From: UBA4844 sp050943255
Lineage (GTDB): Bacteria > Bacillota > Syntrophomonadia > Syntrophomonadales > Syntrophomonadaceae
Length of the DNA: 10,785 nucleotides
Reading direction: 5' to 3'
Assembly (NCBI GenBank): GCA_050943255.1
Contig: JBMNOV010000055.1
Location: 1-10,785 of the forward strand
Position numbers and translations under genes: made by a program. Below, piece after piece: positions 1 to 6,348 of the stretch. Every line of letters begins with the position of its first letter. Position 1 is the first letter of the stretch. Under the pieces are notes generated by a model. It was not told where the DNA came from, did no database searches, and saw only the letters and a list, made by a program, of their open reading frames with translations.

Positions 1-1
1 T

Positions 2-133
2 TTGTGCGGACGTTCCGGGGCGATACAAGAACACCACATATTCCCGGGGCCCCTGCGGAAATGGTCAGACCGTTACGGGCTGACGGTTGACCTCTGCCCG
101 CAATGCCACCTTTACGGGGAACACGCCATATAA
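2..133 (+). CDS. 3' end of a small HNH/zinc-finger-like phage protein (5' end outside window, apparently short at C-terminus)
   Basis: The reading frame is open from the left edge and gives 43 residues before TAA at 131-133. It contains CGRSG, then EHHIFPG, then YGLTVDLCPQCH. This spacing of a Cys, an HHIF motif, a YGL and a CxxCH motif resembles small phage proteins often annotated as HNH or zinc-binding proteins, found in the accessory genes just before packaging modules. The paired Cys and His residues probably bind one zinc ion. As I recall them, such proteins continue for some 20-40 residues beyond the CxxCH as a basic helical tail. Here the protein stops seven residues later, so it may be a truncated remnant; neither other frame continues it plausibly. 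The start codon lies upstream. The family resemblance is from memory of motif patterns, and the function is inferred. Confidence 0.5.
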   Translation: MCGRSGAIQEHHIFPGPLRKWSDRYGLTVDLCPQCHLYGEHAI

Positions 134-245
134 GGGTTGATATATACCGACTATACCAGGGGCATATAACACCATGGCACATATGTAACAGGTACCGGGG
201 GGCTTCTATAACCCAGGGGATATGCGTTATATACCGGGGATATGC
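111..245 (+). repeat. Degenerate phased G-tract repeats in non-coding DNA
   Basis: Runs of four to six G flanked by ACC on the left and AT-rich sequence on the right occur at 116-119, 159-162, 197-202, 216-219 and 236-239. The last three are spaced 19 and 20 nt, and the earlier gaps (43 and 38 nt) are close to two units. Representative copies are TATACCAGGGGCATAT (152-167) and ATACCGGGGATATGC (231-245), and GGGGATATGC occurs exactly at 216-225 and 236-245. A 20-nt period is about two helical turns, so all copies would face the same side of the DNA. I saw no convincing ORF and no clear promoter here. The leftmost tract lies inside the end of the preceding partial gene. A role as a protein-binding array, for example for terminase, is inference. 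Confidence 0.5.
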
Positions 246-277
246 AAGGCCAGAGGGCCGGAGGTATACCACATAGC

Positions 278-631
278 ATGAGTACTAATCCACGTTATCA
301 GAACGGCAATAAGCGCCGCAAATACAGAGCAAGACTCAAGGCCATGAATGCGCCTTGTGGTATATGCCATGGTAAGCTTGGGCCCATCCATTACGATGAG
401 CCAAGCAACAGCCAACATCCATTAAGCTTTGTGATTGATGAGATTCATCCAGTATCTAAGTACAAATTATTTGGATATTCAAGTAAGCGCGCTTGTGCTG
501 AAGATTGGAGCAACCTTCAAGCCGCGCATTGGATTTGCAACGCGATGAAAAGCGATAAAGTTGGTTATAATGGCGATAAAAATGGGGATAAAGCAATAAA
601 AAAAGTAAATTATTGTGATGGCGACTGGTAA
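278..631 (+). CDS. HNH endonuclease of the phage packaging module
   Basis: This 117-residue protein has a basic N-terminus (NKRRKYRARLK), a CxxC zinc knuckle at Cys27/Cys30, the core segment VIDEIHPVSK (residues 52-61), and NLQAAHWICNAMKSDK, which supplies Asn79, His84, Cys87 and Asn88. Together these form the beta-beta-alpha-metal HNH fold. HNH proteins encoded beside terminase genes, as in HK97 (gp74), act with the terminase to cut DNA at cos; position and size fit that role here. The usual Asp-His pair of the first HNH strand reads Asp54-Glu55, with a His two residues later, which I believe is a variant of this subfamily. The ATG at 278 is preferred because GGAGGT lies at 260-265; an in-frame ATG at 242 has no such site. 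The C-terminal tail is AT-rich and contains a short duplication (NGDKNGDK). Confidence 0.85.
   Translation: MSTNPRYQNGNKRRKYRARLKAMNAPCGICHGKLGPIHYDEPSNSQHPLSFVIDEIHPVSKYKLFGYSSKRACAEDWSNLQAAHWICNAMKSDKVGYNGDKNGDKAIKKVNYCDGDW
569..592 (+). repeat. 12-nt tandem duplication in the HNH gene tail
   Basis: AATGGCGATAAA is followed directly by AATGGGGATAAA (11 of 12 bases identical), encoding NGDK twice at residues 98-105. It lies outside the catalytic core in an AT-rich, lysine-rich tail and probably arose by slippage. Confidence 0.7.
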
Positions 632-736
632 AGGTGGGGGCGGGTCCCCCACCCGGCCCCGCGGAGACCTTCGCGGTCATGCGCCGATTTACCCCCATCA
701 CATTTTAAGGCTAAAGGGTGGTGAATTTGGGGAATT
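632..736 (+). other. GC-rich, hairpin-containing gap; candidate cos region
   Basis: This non-coding gap lies between the HNH gene and the terminase genes, the position of cos in HK97-type genomes. It opens with a perfect 8-bp inverted repeat, GGTGGGGG (633-640) and CCCCCACC (646-653), around the loop CGGGT. A second pair, CCGCG (659-663) and CGCGG (672-676), follows, with a nested GACC/GGTC pair (666-669, 675-678). No T-run follows either hairpin, so a rho-independent terminator is unlikely. The sequence then becomes AT-rich. GC-rich symmetric sequence bordering an HNH-terminase junction is what one expects of a cohesive-end nicking site with a terminase binding site nearby. The exact nick positions cannot be read from sequence alone. 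Confidence 0.45.
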
Positions 737-877
737 ATGGCCGATGCAGAAAAATTTGAAATGGTAAAGAATGATTTGAGACAGATCAGCGATTACGCGC
801 AGCAAAACGGATTAGTTTATGAAAATGCCGGCGGAAATGTCATTGTTAGAAAAAGACATGCAGACGAACCATTCTAA
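737..877 (+). CDS. Small hypothetical phage protein (46 aa)
   Basis: ATG at 737 follows a TTGGGG Shine-Dalgarno-like stretch, and an in-frame TGA at 722-724 rules out a longer form. The product begins MADAEKFEMVKND, is helical and charged in its first half, and ends GGNVIVRKRHADEPF, a short beta-like strand followed by a charged tail. There is no signal peptide, membrane segment or Cys motif. It lies between the candidate cos region and the small terminase gene, 17 nt upstream of the latter, so it is probably translated in the same transcript. I do not recognise the family. Possibilities include a packaging accessory factor or a DNA-binding peptide, but neither is supported by a motif. The frame keeps normal codon use throughout, which favours a real gene. 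Confidence 0.6.
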   Translation: MADAEKFEMVKNDLRQISDYAQQNGLVYENAGGNVIVRKRHADEPF

Positions 878-894
878 AAAGGATGTGATAAAGC

Positions 895-1269
895 ATGAAT
901 GAACAGGTCAACATAGAGCGCGTCAAATTAAAAGATTTGCTAATTGATATCCACGTTTCAAAGCGCCGTCAAGATGCCATGGATGCCATTATCGACAATA
1001 TCGCATGGATGAAGGTGAAGCTGGACGAGACGCGGGAAATGATCAAATCCTCAAGTGTAGCAATCCCTTACGACAACGGCGGCGGGCAGACCGGAATTAG
1101 AGAAAATCCCTTATTCAAGGGATATGAATCCCTGTTTAAATCGTATATGTCCGGGATGGATCAAATCCTGGCCCTTTTGCCGCCGGAAGAAGCGATGCCC
1201 GTTGAGACGGCAGACAAGCCCAAGACCGTACTAGAACTTGTGCGGGACAAGCACAAAAAAGAGGCATAA
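895..1269 (+). CDS. Terminase small subunit (P27-like)
   Basis: This is a 124-residue protein directly upstream of the large terminase. Small terminases bind the packaging site and deliver DNA to the large subunit as a ring-shaped oligomer. The first 50 residues are predicted helical and charged. The segment PYDNGGGQTGIRENPLFKGY (residues 59-78) followed by a helix ending MDQILALLPP (to residue 97) matches the C-terminal pattern of P27-type small terminases, in which a glycine-rich turn and a conserved ENP lead into the oligomerisation helix. The C-terminal tail is lysine-rich. AAAAAGG at 876-882 is a weak, distant ribosome binding site. The TAA at 1267-1269 abuts the next ATG with no gap, suggesting coupled translation. 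No helix-turn-helix is obvious from the primary sequence. Confidence 0.8.
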   Translation: MNEQVNIERVKLKDLLIDIHVSKRRQDAMDAIIDNIAWMKVKLDETREMIKSSSVAIPYDNGGGQTGIRENPLFKGYESLFKSYMSGMDQILALLPPEEAMPVETADKPKTVLELVRDKHKKEA

Positions 1270-2700
1270 ATGCGCGGATCACAGGAACCAAGGATTAAAA
1301 TCGAGCCGGAGCGGGTCAGCACAGACGGCGACGACGCCAACGCATTAATGGAGGCTTATGGCCTTAATCTGGATGACTGGCAGAAAACCGTGATTGATTG
1401 CTGGCTAGGCAAAGACAAGGACGGCCATTATACCATGACATCCGGGGGGCTGGCATTGCCGCGGCAGAACGGAAAAAACGTCTGCTTAGAGGCCCGCGAG
1501 TTTTTCGGCTTAATCATTAACGGCGAAAAGATACTGCATACCGCGCATCAGGTCAGGACGGCGAAAAAATCGTTCAGACGATTGGCTGGCATGTTTACGG
1601 ATAAACGCCATCCGGAAGTCATGGACACGGTGAACAACATCCGATATACCAACGGTGAAGAATCCATCGAGCTGGCCAATGGCGGTGTTATCGAATTTTC
1701 CGCTAGGTCCCGTAAAGCTGCACGTGGTTTTGACGGCATTTCACTAGTCGTTTACGACGAAGCGCAGGAACTGACCGACGATCAGGTCGAAGCCATCATG
1801 TCTACACTGTCGGCATCATCGACAGGAACCAGACAGATCATCTATACCGGCACACCGCCATATCCCAATTGTCCCGGCGACGTATTCAAACGCCGCCGCA
1901 AGGTATGCACGTCCGATCCGGGCAAACACGACGCCTGGCACGAATGGTCTGTCAGCGCTGAGACAGTGGAGGCCATCAAAGTGGATGATCCAACGCTGTG
2001 GTATATGACCAACCCGGCGCTGGGGATTCGATTGTCTGAATCTTTCACCGCCGAAGAGTGTAGAACCATGAGCCCCGACGGATTTGCCCGTGAACGGCTA
2101 GGATGGTGGAATCCGGTCGAGGAGGGCGCCGAGGAATACGTGATTAGCGCGGAAGCCTGGGACGCGTGCCGATCCATGACAAAAAAACCAACAGGCAAAA
2201 CCGCCTATGGTGTGAAATTTTCTGCAGATGGCGAAGAAGTCTGCTTGTGCGGCGCCGTGATCCCCAAACAGGGCGAGGCCCGCATTTCGCTGATAGAACG
2301 CAAGAAAACGAGCCACGGGACGCGTTGGCTTTCAGACTGGCTCAACGAAAGGTACAAAAAAGCATCTTGCGTCGTCATTGACGGCCGCAACGGCGTTGAC
2401 GTACTGATTGACCGGATATCTGATACCTGGGTGATGAAATCGTCGATTGTCCGGGCACGGCCTAAAGATATGATCGCAGCGGTCAGCACCTTACTTGAAA
2501 TGATCAACACACAGGCCGTCACATGGTACGCCGGGCAGCCGGCGCTGAGGGAATCCGCATTATCCGCGACGAAGCGGAAAATAGCGGGCGGATTTGGATT
2601 TGGCGGTGAAGACAGCACGCCGATCGAAGCGGCAGCCCTGGCGCTATGGGGCGCGAAAACGTCGCGGCGGGACCCGCAGAGGAAAATGAGGATAGGATAG
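1270..2700 (+). CDS. terL: Terminase large subunit (ATPase and nuclease)
   Basis: This 476-residue protein is the packaging motor: it hydrolyses ATP to translocate DNA through the portal and cuts the concatemer. The ATPase half has an atypical Walker A segment LALPRQNGKN (residues 61-70), a Walker B with acidic residues VVYDEAQEL (160-168; Asp163-Glu164), and a coupling-type motif IIYTGTPP (190-197). The RNase H-like nuclease half begins near residue 311 with AYGVKFSADGEE, continues through CVVIDGRNGVD (367-377, containing Asp371) and ends with GGEDSTPIEAAALALWGAK (445-463, with Asp449). These give acidic residues at the positions expected for two-metal catalysis, except that the first site has Lys316 where many families have Asp; Asp320 may substitute. 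GAGG at 1261-1264 serves as ribosome binding site. The length is typical of HK97-like large terminases. The TAG at 2698-2700 abuts the portal ATG. Confidence 0.93.
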   Translation: MRGSQEPRIKIEPERVSTDGDDANALMEAYGLNLDDWQKTVIDCWLGKDKDGHYTMTSGGLALPRQNGKNVCLEAREFFGLIINGEKILHTAHQVRTAKKSFRRLAGMFTDKRHPEVMDTVNNIRYTNGEESIELANGGVIEFSARSRKAARGFDGISLVVYDEAQELTDDQVEAIMSTLSASSTGTRQIIYTGTPPYPNCPGDVFKRRRKVCTSDPGKHDAWHEWSVSAETVEAIKVDDPTLWYMTNPALGIRLSESFTAEECRTMSPDGFARERLGWWNPVEEGAEEYVISAEAWDACRSMTKKPTGKTAYGVKFSADGEEVCLCGAVIPKQGEARISLIERKKTSHGTRWLSDWLNERYKKASCVVIDGRNGVDVLIDRISDTWVMKSSIVRARPKDMIAAVSTLLEMINTQAVTWYAGQPALRESALSATKRKIAGGFGFGGEDSTPIEAAALALWGAKTSRRDPQRKMRIG

Positions 2701-4164
2701 ATGAGCAGCACATTATTAACTTTACCCAGCTATGTAGCCGGATTGCCGCCGACTGAGACCTTGAAATTGCAGAAATTAGTTGAGGTTTTTAACCGGCATC
2801 AATCCGGGAACGCCATTAAGCACAAATATTACGAGGGCAATATCACAATCAACGATGTGAATTTGGGCATTGCCGTTCCGAATAATATGAAACATATCGG
2901 CGTTGGTTGTGCCTGGGGTCAGAAGACCGTGGATGTTCTGGCCGCCCGGTCGATGTTCGACGGTTTTGTGGATCAGTCAGGCAGCGATGCCACAGAAATG
3001 GACGAAATCGTCAAGCGAAATAATTTGATCACAGAGTATAACAAAGCCACGCGGGCTGAATTAGAGTACGGGTGCGTATTTGCCACTTTGTCGCAATTCG
3101 TTGACGGTGTGCCGAAAATCCGATTTCACAGTCCCCGCAGTGCGGCCGCGCTGTGGTCCGGGGAAAAAGGCCGGATCGATTGCGGCTTAGCGATTATCGA
3201 CACAAAAAAGGATGAAACCGACGATACCTGGCAGCCGAGCATCTTAAATTTATACACGGATGACAGCACATGGGTGATCACCAGGGGCAGCTGGTCTTGG
3301 CAGAGCCGCGTGGTGCCCCATCGATTTGGGCAGCCGCTCATGGTCCCGTTGACCTGGAACGCGACGAGCCAAAAGCCATTCGGGCGATCAAGACTCAAAA
3401 TGCCAATCCGGGAATTGATTAACGGGTATGTACGGACCATCATCAACGCGACCATCGGCCTGGAATTTGCCACGAGTCCGCAGAAATATTTGTTGGGGAT
3501 TACAGACGAGCAGTACGACGCGATGATTGACAACAAATTCAAACAGTACGTGGGATCAATCATGCTGGCTACACCTAACCCGGAAACCGGGCAGAATCCC
3601 CAATTTGGGCAGCTGGCACAGGGCAATATCGCGCCTCATGTGGAAATGCTTAGGATTTTAGCGACGCAGTTCAGCGCGGCCACAGGCTTAACCGTGACCG
3701 ATACCGGCGTTGTCAATGACGCCAATCCGACGAGCAGCGATGCGATCATGGCACAGTCTCAAACGCTCATCGCCATGGCTGAGCAGCTCAACCAGGAAAA
3801 CGGCGACGCCTTGAGCACCATTGCCCGGATGACCTTGGCGATGCAGCAAAACATATCGCCGGATCAGCTGAGTGAAGATATGCAGGGCATTATGGCCCAC
3901 TTTAAGAATCCGTCGATGCCATCGGTATCCGTGACGGCGGACGCAGCTATTAAAATTGCTTCGGCCCGTCCGAACTTTTCACAGACAGACACATTCCTTG
4001 AAATGGTCGGCTTTTCGCAGGCCGATATCAGACGGATTCGCGCACAGGAATCACGGGCCCGCGGCTTAGCTGTTCTGGAAGGCTTAACAGCCGGAGGGTC
4101 ATTAAATACAGAAGAAATAGGCGCACAAACAGAGCAGCCACAGGAAGAGGAGGTAAAACAATGA
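2701..4164 (+). CDS. Portal protein
   Basis: This 487-residue protein is placed between large terminase and minor head protein, as portal genes almost always are. Portals form a dodecameric ring at one capsid vertex, through which DNA enters and leaves and onto which the connector docks. The N-terminal segment KHKYYEGNITINDVNLGIAV (residues 40-59) is the pattern of SPP1 Gp6-family and related portals, followed by a wing domain rich in beta strands and a helical region near residues 300-400 (QFSAATGLTVTD, then SSDAIMAQSQ and a long helix), matching the clip and stem-crown order. The C-terminus is acidic and Gln/Glu-rich. AGGATAGG at 2688-2695 provides the ribosome binding site. The gene ends in GAGGAGGTAAAACAATGA, so its last codons also carry the binding site for the next gene. 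Confidence 0.9.
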   Translation: MSSTLLTLPSYVAGLPPTETLKLQKLVEVFNRHQSGNAIKHKYYEGNITINDVNLGIAVPNNMKHIGVGCAWGQKTVDVLAARSMFDGFVDQSGSDATEMDEIVKRNNLITEYNKATRAELEYGCVFATLSQFVDGVPKIRFHSPRSAAALWSGEKGRIDCGLAIIDTKKDETDDTWQPSILNLYTDDSTWVITRGSWSWQSRVVPHRFGQPLMVPLTWNATSQKPFGRSRLKMPIRELINGYVRTIINATIGLEFATSPQKYLLGITDEQYDAMIDNKFKQYVGSIMLATPNPETGQNPQFGQLAQGNIAPHVEMLRILATQFSAATGLTVTDTGVVNDANPTSSDAIMAQSQTLIAMAEQLNQENGDALSTIARMTLAMQQNISPDQLSEDMQGIMAHFKNPSMPSVSVTADAAIKIASARPNFSQTDTFLEMVGFSQADIRRIRAQESRARGLAVLEGLTAGGSLNTEEIGAQTEQPQEEEVKQ

Positions 4165-4165
4165 C

Positions 4166-4897
4166 ATGATCATTTCACAGAAAGATTGGCTGGATTACAT
4201 CGGCAAGCTGGAAAAGGTCAATCAAAGCGCGGCGGCAGCCATGCAGCGTTATATCGACCAAGCCGGATACACCTTAACGCCGGAGCTTATGGAATACGCT
4301 TATCAGCTGACCACGATATACGGCGAGGCATCGGCCGAGCTGGCTTGCCAAATGTACGACGCTGTAGCTATGGCGCAGGATGCCGACGTAATGGCCGCAG
4401 AACCGGCCGAGCCGTCAACCTATGAAGAATTGGTGGCCGAACTTAAGAAAAGCTATCAGCATTCCCAATTTGAAACGCCGGCCGTCGTGGCCCGTCGCGT
4501 TAAACTGGCCGCGTCAGATACAACGCTAAAAAACGCCATTAGAGACAAGGCCCAATTTGCTTGGATTCCGTCCTACGACGGATGCCCATTTTGCCGGACC
4601 ATCGCATCACGGGGATGGCGGCAAGCGGGAAAAAAGACGCTTTCAGGCAATCACGCCGACCATATCCATAAAAATTGCCGGTGTGAGTACGCCATCCGAT
4701 TCAATGATAAATTGAATGTGGCGGGATACGATCCAGATAAACTTTTGGCCGAATATCAGCAGGCCGACGGCGGCAAATGGGACGAAAAGATCAACAGCAT
4801 GCGGCGCGACCATTACGCGGCGCACAAAGACGAGATCAATGCGCAAAAGCGGGCGGCTTACAAGCGGCTTATGGATTCAAGACAAGACGAAAAATAA
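4166..4897 (+). CDS. MuF-like minor head protein with zinc-binding motif
   Basis: This 243-residue protein has a helical N-terminal two-thirds, then CPFC (Cys140, Cys143), HADHIH (His163, His166, His168) and CRC (Cys171, Cys173). This is the Cys/His zinc cluster of phage minor head proteins of the MuF/VG15 type. Such proteins sit inside the head near the portal in a few copies and aid assembly or DNA injection. No peptidase or toxin domain is fused to it. The C-terminus, RRDHYAAHKDEINAQKRAAY, is a basic helix also seen in other phage minor head proteins. The start at 4166 leaves 11 nt after the strong AGGAGGT (4148-4154); a closer ATG at 4161 reaches a stop after two codons. The gene overlaps a terminator-like hairpin at its end. 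Confidence 0.8.
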   Translation: MIISQKDWLDYIGKLEKVNQSAAAAMQRYIDQAGYTLTPELMEYAYQLTTIYGEASAELACQMYDAVAMAQDADVMAAEPAEPSTYEELVAELKKSYQHSQFETPAVVARRVKLAASDTTLKNAIRDKAQFAWIPSYDGCPFCRTIASRGWRQAGKKTLSGNHADHIHKNCRCEYAIRFNDKLNVAGYDPDKLLAEYQQADGGKWDEKINSMRRDHYAAHKDEINAQKRAAYKRLMDSRQDEK

Positions 4898-4936
4898 CGT
4901 TCTTTATTACGAGGTAATAGAGGGCGTTTTTATTTT
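4896..4936 (+). terminator. Terminator-like hairpin inside the structural operon
   Basis: Bases 4896-4910 pair with 4914-4928 around the loop GAG, giving a 15-bp stem with three G-U pairs (inner arms TATTAC and GTAATA), directly followed by TTTTATTTT. The left arm begins within the TAA stop codon of the minor head gene. This is the form of a rho-independent terminator. As the downstream scaffold and capsid genes are on the same strand, it would act as a partial terminator, a processing site or an mRNA-stabilising end. The 50 nt that follow (4937-4986) hold a TTGGCA (4935-4940) but no well-spaced -10 box, two AACGCG copies and the AAAGGA ribosome binding site of the scaffold gene. Confidence 0.7.
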
Positions 4937-4986
4937 GGCAACGCGTGCCATTAAAACGCGGTTTACTTTACATGAAAGGATAAATC

Positions 4987-5493
4987 ATGGCAGATAACAC
5001 GGAAATCAAAGACAACGCACAAGGCGGAAACACTGAACAGCAACAGGGAAAAGCTGGCGAAGAAAAACGCTTTACACAAGCCGATGTAGATCGCATTGTG
5101 GAAAGCCGATTGGCGCGGGAAAAAGACAAACAGCAGGATATTGAAGAATTGAAGGCGAAGGCCGCAAAATACGACGAACTCGCTGAAAAGAACAAATCTG
5201 AGCTGGAAAAGGCCACTGAAAAGGCGGCGAAATTAGAGGCGCAGCTGGAAGGACTGAAAAAAGAGTCCGAAGTAAGAAAAATGCGTGAAGCCGTCGCAAG
5301 TGAAACCAAAGTCCCGATTAACCTTTTAACCGGCAATGATGAGGAATCATGCCGAGCCCAAGCGAAGGCGATTTTGGAATTTGCAAAACCGGGCCAATCC
5401 TATATTCCAGATGGCGGTGATCCGGGGCAGAAGCCGAGCGGCAAAACCCGCGATCAATTCGCTGATTGGTTCAATCAGAGTTTAAAACGATAG
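4987..5493 (+). CDS. Capsid scaffold protein (DUF4355-like)
   Basis: This 168-residue, highly charged protein lies immediately before the major capsid gene. Scaffolds guide capsid subunits into a correctly sized prohead and then leave or are degraded. Residues 1-28 are polar and probably disordered; FTQADVDRIVESRLAREK (29-46) is the pattern typical of DUF4355 scaffolds; residues 41-100 are a Lys/Glu/Ala-rich heptad coiled coil. The C-terminus, DQFADWFNQSLKR, is an amphipathic, partly basic helix of the sort that contacts the inner face of the capsid protein. No protease motif is visible. AAAGGA at 4975-4980, six nt before ATG, sets the start. The gene follows an 89-nt gap containing the terminator-like hairpin, the longest gap within the head genes. 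Confidence 0.85.
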   Translation: MADNTEIKDNAQGGNTEQQQGKAGEEKRFTQADVDRIVESRLAREKDKQQDIEELKAKAAKYDELAEKNKSELEKATEKAAKLEAQLEGLKKESEVRKMREAVASETKVPINLLTGNDEESCRAQAKAILEFAKPGQSYIPDGGDPGQKPSGKTRDQFADWFNQSLKR

Positions 5494-5502
5494 GAGAAAA
5501 TT

Positions 5503-6348
5503 ATGCCAGATATTAACAGAAGTGCAATCAATTTGCCGCCGGAAGTATCCGGAGAAATTTTGCAGAAAACACAGGAACAGTCCGCAGTTATGCAGCTAGC
5601 ACGGGCAATCACATTGCCAGGGCAGGGCGTTTCCATCCCGGTGATTACCGGTGATCCAACAGCGGAATGGGTCGAAGAATCCGCGAAAAAGCCGGTATCC
5701 AATCCGACGGTAAGCAAAAAGACAATGACCCCGTATAAGCTGGCCGTTATTGAGACATTCTCAATGGAATTTACACGGGACGCCGCGACGCTTTACGACG
5801 CGCTGATTGGCCGCTTGCCTTTATCCTTAGCTAAGGTATTTGATTCAACCGTGTTTGGCGGCACCACAAAGCCGGGCGATAATTTCGATCAGCTTTCAGC
5901 ATGTACCGCACAGTCAATTAAAACTGACGCATACAAGGGATTAGTAGCCGCAGACGCGGACATTGCAGATCACGACGGCATTACCAACGGGTATGTATTG
6001 AGCCCGAAGGGACGCGCTGTGCTGCTTTCAGCTGTCGATGGTCAGGGCCGCCCGCTGTTCATCAATTCCGTGGCAGAGGGGGCCATTCCACAGATTTTAA
6101 GCGCACCGACTTATTCATCTAAAGGCGCTTATGTTGCAGGCACACCCAATACCTTAGGATTCGCCGGTGACTGGACACAGGCCATTTATGGCGTTGTGAA
6201 CGGCATGCAGATTTCCATTTCGGATCAGGCTACAGTCAATGACATTAATTTATGGCAGCAGAACATGGTCGCAATCCGTGCTGAAATGGAAATCGGCTTT
6301 AGAGCGGACACCACAGTATTTAATAAGCTGACGGATGCGGCGTCGTAA
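5503..6348 (+). CDS. Major capsid protein (HK97 fold)
   Basis: This 281-residue protein builds the icosahedral shell. The N-terminal arm leads to PPEVSGEILQKTQEQS (residues 11-26), a helix found in many HK97-type capsid proteins, then an extended E-loop region from about residue 40 to 92 (VSIPVITGDPTAEWVEE and onward). The P-domain spine helix LYDALIGRLPLSLAKVFD and the A-domain strands (GYVLSPKGRAVLL; FAGDWTQAIYGVVNGMQISI) follow, ending in QNMVAIRAEMEIGFR. It lacks the roughly 100-residue N-terminal delta domain of HK97 gp5, consistent with the separate scaffold gene just upstream. AGGAG at 5492-5496, six nt before ATG, supports the start. The stop overlaps the start of the next small ORF (TAATG). 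Confidence 0.92.
   Translation: MPDINRSAINLPPEVSGEILQKTQEQSAVMQLARAITLPGQGVSIPVITGDPTAEWVEESAKKPVSNPTVSKKTMTPYKLAVIETFSMEFTRDAATLYDALIGRLPLSLAKVFDSTVFGGTTKPGDNFDQLSACTAQSIKTDAYKGLVAADADIADHDGITNGYVLSPKGRAVLLSAVDGQGRPLFINSVAEGAIPQILSAPTYSSKGAYVAGTPNTLGFAGDWTQAIYGVVNGMQISISDQATVNDINLWQQNMVAIRAEMEIGFRADTTVFNKLTDAAS

Noticed and set aside
242..277. Longer N-terminus for the HNH protein from the ATG at 242
   Set aside because: The extra 12 residues have no ribosome binding site and lie on the G-tract repeat; GGAGGT at 260-265 favours ATG 278.
633..653. GC hairpin after the HNH gene as a rho-independent terminator
   Set aside because: No T-run follows the stem; the next bases are GC-rich, so a cos-type role fits better.
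2205..2711. 168-codon - strand frame opposite the terminase nuclease domain
   Set aside because: It mirrors a conserved + strand gene with clear motifs; the translated sequence is Ser/Leu-rich and has no recognisable domain.
3126..3626. 166-codon - strand frame opposite the portal gene
   Set aside because: A shadow of the portal reading frame with no ribosome binding site or domain.
4935..4973. Promoter after the internal hairpin (TTGGCA with TTTACT)
   Set aside because: The -35-like box is reasonable but the nearest -10-like sequence is 21 nt away, so it cannot be supported as a standard promoter.
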